The notes beneath the pieces are model-generated. The model ran no database searches. It was given only the letters and a program-made list of their open reading frames with translations, and had not been told where the DNA came from. 64,000 nt of DNA from UBA868 sp016776875 (GTDB lineage: Bacteria; Pseudomonadota; Gammaproteobacteria; Arenicellales; UBA868), in NCBI GenBank assembly GCA_051201585.1, contig CP179198.1, positions 1,860,001 to 1,924,000 of the forward strand, in the 5' to 3' direction. A program made the translations under genes and the position numbers. Below, one piece after another: positions 60,751 through 64,000 of this stretch; within the stretch, counting starts at the first letter, position 1, and each line of letters opens with the position of its first letter.

Positions 60751-61980
60751 TCAGGACATCTTAAGAAAAAGTCCAGATCGAGGCTTAGGGTCAAAGCAGG
60801 TTGACTTCGGCGGCATCACCTCTCCGGCGTCAGCAACGGCCATCAACTCTTCCATAGAGGTTGGATAGCAGGCAAACCCAAGGCGCCATCCCTGCCGCGA
60901 CCGCTGAATTAAGCCTGCAAGACCCGAGTCACCCGTCACATAATCAAGCCGGGGGTCTCCTCTCGCATCTTGAATACCCAGAATAGGTGACAGAAGATAG
61001 TCTTGGAGGAAACTGACATCCAGATTCTTAACGGGGGATGAACTTTTGGGGTCAGTTTGTCGAGTTAACTGATAGGCATGGCCATCCACCAGCATCAAGA
61101 ATTCTCCCCGACGCTGAGGAAGTGACGATTCCGTTGCGGGTACCGGCTCCACCAAAAAATGGGTTTTGATTTGATCTAGTAATTGCTCCTCGGTAATCAA
61201 ACCCAGGTCTCGAACACAACGATTAAATGGTAGAACCCGAAGCTGCTCAGCAGGAAACATTACAACCAGTAGATAATCCCACGGTCCCTTGCCCTTTCCC
61301 TTTTCGTGACAGCCTGCTGCATACCGCAGTGTTGATGCGGCCCGATGATGCCCATCTGTCAAATAGGTCGCAGAAACGTTGCTAAAACCCTCTCTTAGTT
61401 GTGCAAGTGTTTCATCATCTGTGATCTGCCAAAGTTTTTGGCGAAGACCGTCTGGCAAATCAAAATCGAGTAACGGCTCGTCTGAGAAAACTTTATCCAC
61501 CAAGCTATCGATATCAACCCTGCTTTTATAAGCCAGGCAGACAGGGCTTGAACTTGCCCCGACATCGGTCAAGTAACTGACAAGACGCAGCTCGTGCTCT
61601 TTGCGAGTCTCTTCATGCTTTCTGACGACGCCAGTCTCATATTCTTTAATCGGGATTTCGGCAACAATTCCCGTTTGTCTGTGGCCGTCAATTTCCACTT
61701 GATAGACAAACACGCCTTCTTCTTTACATAAGGTGAAAGCCCCGCTGTCACGTAACTTCTGCAGTGCCTCGATATTCTCGGCAGTGATCCGGGATTCCGA
61801 AGGACGCTCGCCTTCCGGGAAATCATCGGTCGTCCGCATCACGTTAATGTAATTTTGAGGATAGGCCTGTCGATAGCTGAGTCTTTCAGACGAACTCATT
61901 GAGTCATAAGCCGGACTGACAACAGTTGTGGCGGCCGTAGCCGACACCAAATAAGGTTTGAAGGGATGAATTTCAGTCAT
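60751..61980 (-). CDS. DUF1015 protein
   Basis: This 409-residue protein matches DUF1015: PAYDSMSSSERLSYRQAYPQ near the start, the central YLTDGHHRAASTLRYA with paired histidines, and the C-terminal MPPKSTCFDPKPRSGLFL. The family is often encoded beside serA and serC, as here, but its activity is not established. The DGHHR motif hints at hydrolase or kinase chemistry, which is speculation. It lies 18 nt after serC. Confidence 0.88.
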   Translation of the reverse strand: MTEIHPFKPYLVSATAATTVVSPAYDSMSSSERLSYRQAYPQNYINVMRTTDDFPEGERPSESRITAENIEALQKLRDSGAFTLCKEEGVFVYQVEIDGHRQTGIVAEIPIKEYETGVVRKHEETRKEHELRLVSYLTDVGASSSPVCLAYKSRVDIDSLVDKVFSDEPLLDFDLPDGLRQKLWQITDDETLAQLREGFSNVSATYLTDGHHRAASTLRYAAGCHEKGKGKGPWDYLLVVMFPAEQLRVLPFNRCVRDLGLITEEQLLDQIKTHFLVEPVPATESSLPQRRGEFLMLVDGHAYQLTRQTDPKSSSPVKNLDVSFLQDYLLSPILGIQDARGDPRLDYVTGDSGLAGLIQRSRQGWRLGFACYPTSMEELMAVADAGEVMPPKSTCFDPKPRSGLFLKMS

Positions 61981-61998
61981 TTCTTAAACGCCTATCGA

Positions 61999-63084
61999 CT
62001 AAGAATGACTTGATCTAAAAGCTGCCATGAAGTCAGTCAGCGCTCTCACACCATCGGCAGGCATCGCGTTATAAATACTCGCCCGAATCCCTCCCACGCT
62101 ACGATGCCCTTTTAAATTTAAAAGACCGGCTTCGCTCGCTTCAGTTATGAAGGTTTTTTCCAGATCTTCACTCGGCAATCTAAAAACAACATTCATCACC
62201 GAGCGGGAGGCTTCCTCTACAGGGCAGCGATAAAACCCTTCACTATTATCAATGGCCTGATAAAGATCCGCCGCCTTCTCATTTGCCATGCGCTCAATGA
62301 CATCTATGCCTCCGATGTCACGCATCCATTTCAGGACTTTGCCAACCATGTAAATTGGAAATACCGGGGGCGTATTGAACATCGAACCTTTATCGGCTTG
62401 AATGTCATATCGTAAATAACGGCCAATATCCTGATTACAGTCCTTCGCAACGGATTTACGAATGATGACCATCGCCATACCCGCCGGACCCAAGTTCTTT
62501 TGAGCGCCGCCATACACCAAATCAAATCGCTCCCATGGAATTCGCCGCGACATATAGTCAGAAGACATATCTCCGATCATCGGCACATCGACTTCGGGCC
62601 AGTCCGCGAATCGGACCCCGCCGATCGTCTCATTTGATGTGATATGCAGGTAACGAGTATCCGGCTTAATTTCAATCTCATTTGAAGAGGGCATCCTAGA
62701 AAAGCCGCATGCAGAGCCGTCCCATGCCGAATATGCCTCGCCGTAAAAGCCGGCATCGGTCAACGCACCTTTCGCCCAGGTTCCTGAATTGACGTAACCC
62801 CCTTTTCTGCCTGCTCCCAACAGGTTCATGGGCACCATCGCGAATTGCAATGTCGCTCCACCCTGTAAAAAGAGCACGTCGAATTCATCGGGCACGCCAT
62901 AGACTGATCGCACCAAATCGACGGCTTCATCATGAATCGAGACAAAATGCTTGCCCCGATGGCTCATCTCGATCAGGGACATTCCAGAATCGTGGTAGTT
63001 GACGAACTCGGCTTGACCTTCCTCAAGAACTGAAAGTGGTAAGGTGCAAGGGCCCGCACTAAAGTTGTGCACTCTTTGACTCAT
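61999..63084 (-). CDS. serC: Phosphoserine aminotransferase
   Basis: SerC converts 3-phosphohydroxypyruvate to phosphoserine (and acts in pyridoxal phosphate synthesis). This form of about 361 residues begins RVHNFSAGPCTLPLSVLEE. The PLP lysine is in VYGGAQKNLGPAGMAMV, and GHRSVGGIRASIYNAMP binds phosphate. The ATG at 63084 has GGAGAAG just upstream; an earlier in-frame start would overlap serA. It is 22 nt after serA. Confidence 0.95.
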   Translation of the reverse strand: MSQRVHNFSAGPCTLPLSVLEEGQAEFVNYHDSGMSLIEMSHRGKHFVSIHDEAVDLVRSVYGVPDEFDVLFLQGGATLQFAMVPMNLLGAGRKGGYVNSGTWAKGALTDAGFYGEAYSAWDGSACGFSRMPSSNEIEIKPDTRYLHITSNETIGGVRFADWPEVDVPMIGDMSSDYMSRRIPWERFDLVYGGAQKNLGPAGMAMVIIRKSVAKDCNQDIGRYLRYDIQADKGSMFNTPPVFPIYMVGKVLKWMRDIGGIDVIERMANEKAADLYQAIDNSEGFYRCPVEEASRSVMNVVFRLPSEDLEKTFITEASEAGLLNLKGHRSVGGIRASIYNAMPADGVRALTDFMAAFRSSHS

Positions 63085-63106
63085 TGACTTCTCCAAATTA
63101 TTTTTT

Positions 63107-64000
63107 TTAAGCTTGATCATTCACACAGTGAAGAATTTTGCCCTCACCAAACGAATTAATTATCTGTAGTACACCTTCTGACACTGCAGATTGTGCTTGC
63201 TCAGTTGAGGCCCCAATATGATGAGTGCCGCAAGTGTTGGGATGACTCGCGAGCACGGACGAAAACTCACCCTCACTAACTGCAGGTTCATCAGCATACA
63301 CATCAAGCCCCGCCCGAATTCCTTTTTCATCCATCGCGCTCAATAACGCGGACTCGTCAACCACATCACCGCGAGAGGTATTAATTAAAACAGCGCCCGG
63401 TTTCATATCCGATAAAAACTCAGCATTGATCATACCCTTCGTCTCTGGCGCGCTAGGAACGTGAACACTGACAATATCTGCCGTCCGTAGTAGCTCGGGT
63501 AAAGATCCGACGGCTTCAATCCCGAGGTCTGACAAAGCGGCTTTTGATTCAGCACTTCGAGAGGGTTTATCGACAACCATGACCTGAATCCCGAAAGCGC
63601 GAGCGCGCTCAGCCAGTGATAATCCGATCGCACCGACCCCGATAATTCCAAGCTTTTGCCCCATCAACCCCTTTGCCGCGGCGTATTTTTTCTTTTTCCA
63701 ATGACCCGCCCGAAGATCGATCACGTTTTCATGAATTCGTCTATCGATCGAGATCATCAATCCCATTGCTAATTCCGCAACCGCGGCCGCATTTTTTCCG
63801 GGTACGTTACAGACAGGAATCGAACGGCTCGCCGCGAACGCCTTATCGATCGTATTCGTGCCTGCACCGGCCCGAATGATTAGTCTTAGGGATTCTCCGG
63901 ACCGGATCGCATCCGCCGATACTTTGGTACTTCGAACAACCAGAATCTCGTTCTCGCCAATCGCGGCGGGGAGGGTCTCACCCACAAGATCAGGCTGTAA
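63107..64000 (-). CDS. serA: D-3-phosphoglycerate dehydrogenase (N-terminus beyond window)
   Basis: This NAD-dependent dehydrogenase performs the first committed step of serine synthesis. Visible are VVRSTKVSADAI, the Rossmann loop LGIIGVGAIGLSLAERARAF, INTSRGDVVDESALLSAM with the catalytic Arg and, near the end, THHIGASTEQAQSAV with the catalytic His. The frame stays open to base 64000 (reading LQPDLVGETLPAAI), so the true start is outside. It lacks an ACT regulatory domain after the catalytic core, so it is the short, probably serine-insensitive type. Confidence 0.94.
   Translation of the reverse strand, partial: LQPDLVGETLPAAIGENEILVVRSTKVSADAIRSGESLRLIIRAGAGTNTIDKAFAASRSIPVCNVPGKNAAAVAELAMGLMISIDRRIHENVIDLRAGHWKKKKYAAAKGLMGQKLGIIGVGAIGLSLAERARAFGIQVMVVDKPSRSAESKAALSDLGIEAVGSLPELLRTADIVSVHVPSAPETKGMINAEFLSDMKPGAVLINTSRGDVVDESALLSAMDEKGIRAGLDVYADEPAVSEGEFSSVLASHPNTCGTHHIGASTEQAQSAVSEGVLQIINSFGEGKILHCVNDQA

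Noticed and set aside
1..64000. tRNA genes, CRISPR arrays, insertion sequences, prophage or toxin-antitoxin modules
   Set aside because: No cloverleaf with a TTCRA arm, regularly spaced repeat, transposase motif or phage gene was seen; nearly all sequence is taken up by conserved metabolic genes.

Overview
This window is chromosomal DNA from a bacterium that looks like a free-living gammaproteobacterium. The supporting gene sets are carA-carB-greA, fabA-fabB, mpl, rnd, parC/parE, xseB-ispA-dxs and a liu-type leucine degradation locus. I cannot place it below class. I saw no tRNA or rRNA genes, CRISPR array, prophage or insertion sequence. Coding density is high, and only one gap exceeds 300 bp (6386-6694).

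Layout, left to right. 1-8710, mostly minus strand: carA-carB-greA (pyrimidine/arginine precursor, greA cut by the window edge), dapB, mdh, a universal stress protein and rnd. 8804-12245, plus strand: a small membrane protein, mpl (murein peptide recycling), dsbA and a sulfotransferase-like gene. 12217-23119, mixed: marC, a class III aminotransferase, a phosphohexomutase, parC, a prolyl-tRNA editing protein, an amidase, nudF, a DUF3313 protein, a 3-hydroxyisobutyrate dehydrogenase-like gene and a GNAT. 23152-29392: a tungsten-type aldehyde oxidoreductase locus. It holds a four-cluster ferredoxin, the AOR subunit and an FAD subunit, plus pterin-cofactor genes (MoaD-like, MoaA, MoeB-like) and an unrecognised 96-residue protein ending in GGG. 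29626-39632: a flippase-like protein, parE, xseB-ispA-dxs, folE2, a proline racemase-family enzyme, an alkyltransferase-like protein and xpt. 40474-45950: an alpha/beta hydrolase diverges from ivd-thiolase-mccB-ispG across a 30-bp perfect palindrome embedded in back-to-back promoters. 46013-50716: fabA-fabB and lutABC (L-lactate oxidation). 50844-53759: an MFS transporter, DUF2797 and a Crp-type regulator.

53824-60500 is the most interesting block. It encodes a corrinoid-dependent methyl-transfer pathway, read on the minus strand: corrinoid protein, DUF1638, PF13769 'virulence factor' protein, a MetV-like Cys-rich protein, MetF-like methylene-THF reductase, MtgA-like methyl-THF:corrinoid methyltransferase, a GFA-family (formaldehyde-glutathione) protein, and RACo, the ATP-dependent corrinoid reactivase. 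The likely flow is methyl-Co(III) to methyl-THF to methylene-THF. The substrate-specific (MttB/MtgB-like) methyltransferase is not in the window. Tandem TGTCGC repeats with a 21-bp period lie upstream of the operon and resemble sites of AraC/GATase-type regulators. serA-serC-DUF1015 follow directly upstream, so methylene-THF and serine metabolism sit side by side.

A cross-cutting observation: five conserved genes (carB twice, parE twice, dxs, thiolase, mtgA) each carry single extra bases that break the frame. All seven lie at or beside an AGCT tetranucleotide, often AAGCTT or AAAAGCT. That pattern fits systematic sequencing error at a modified motif better than real gene decay.
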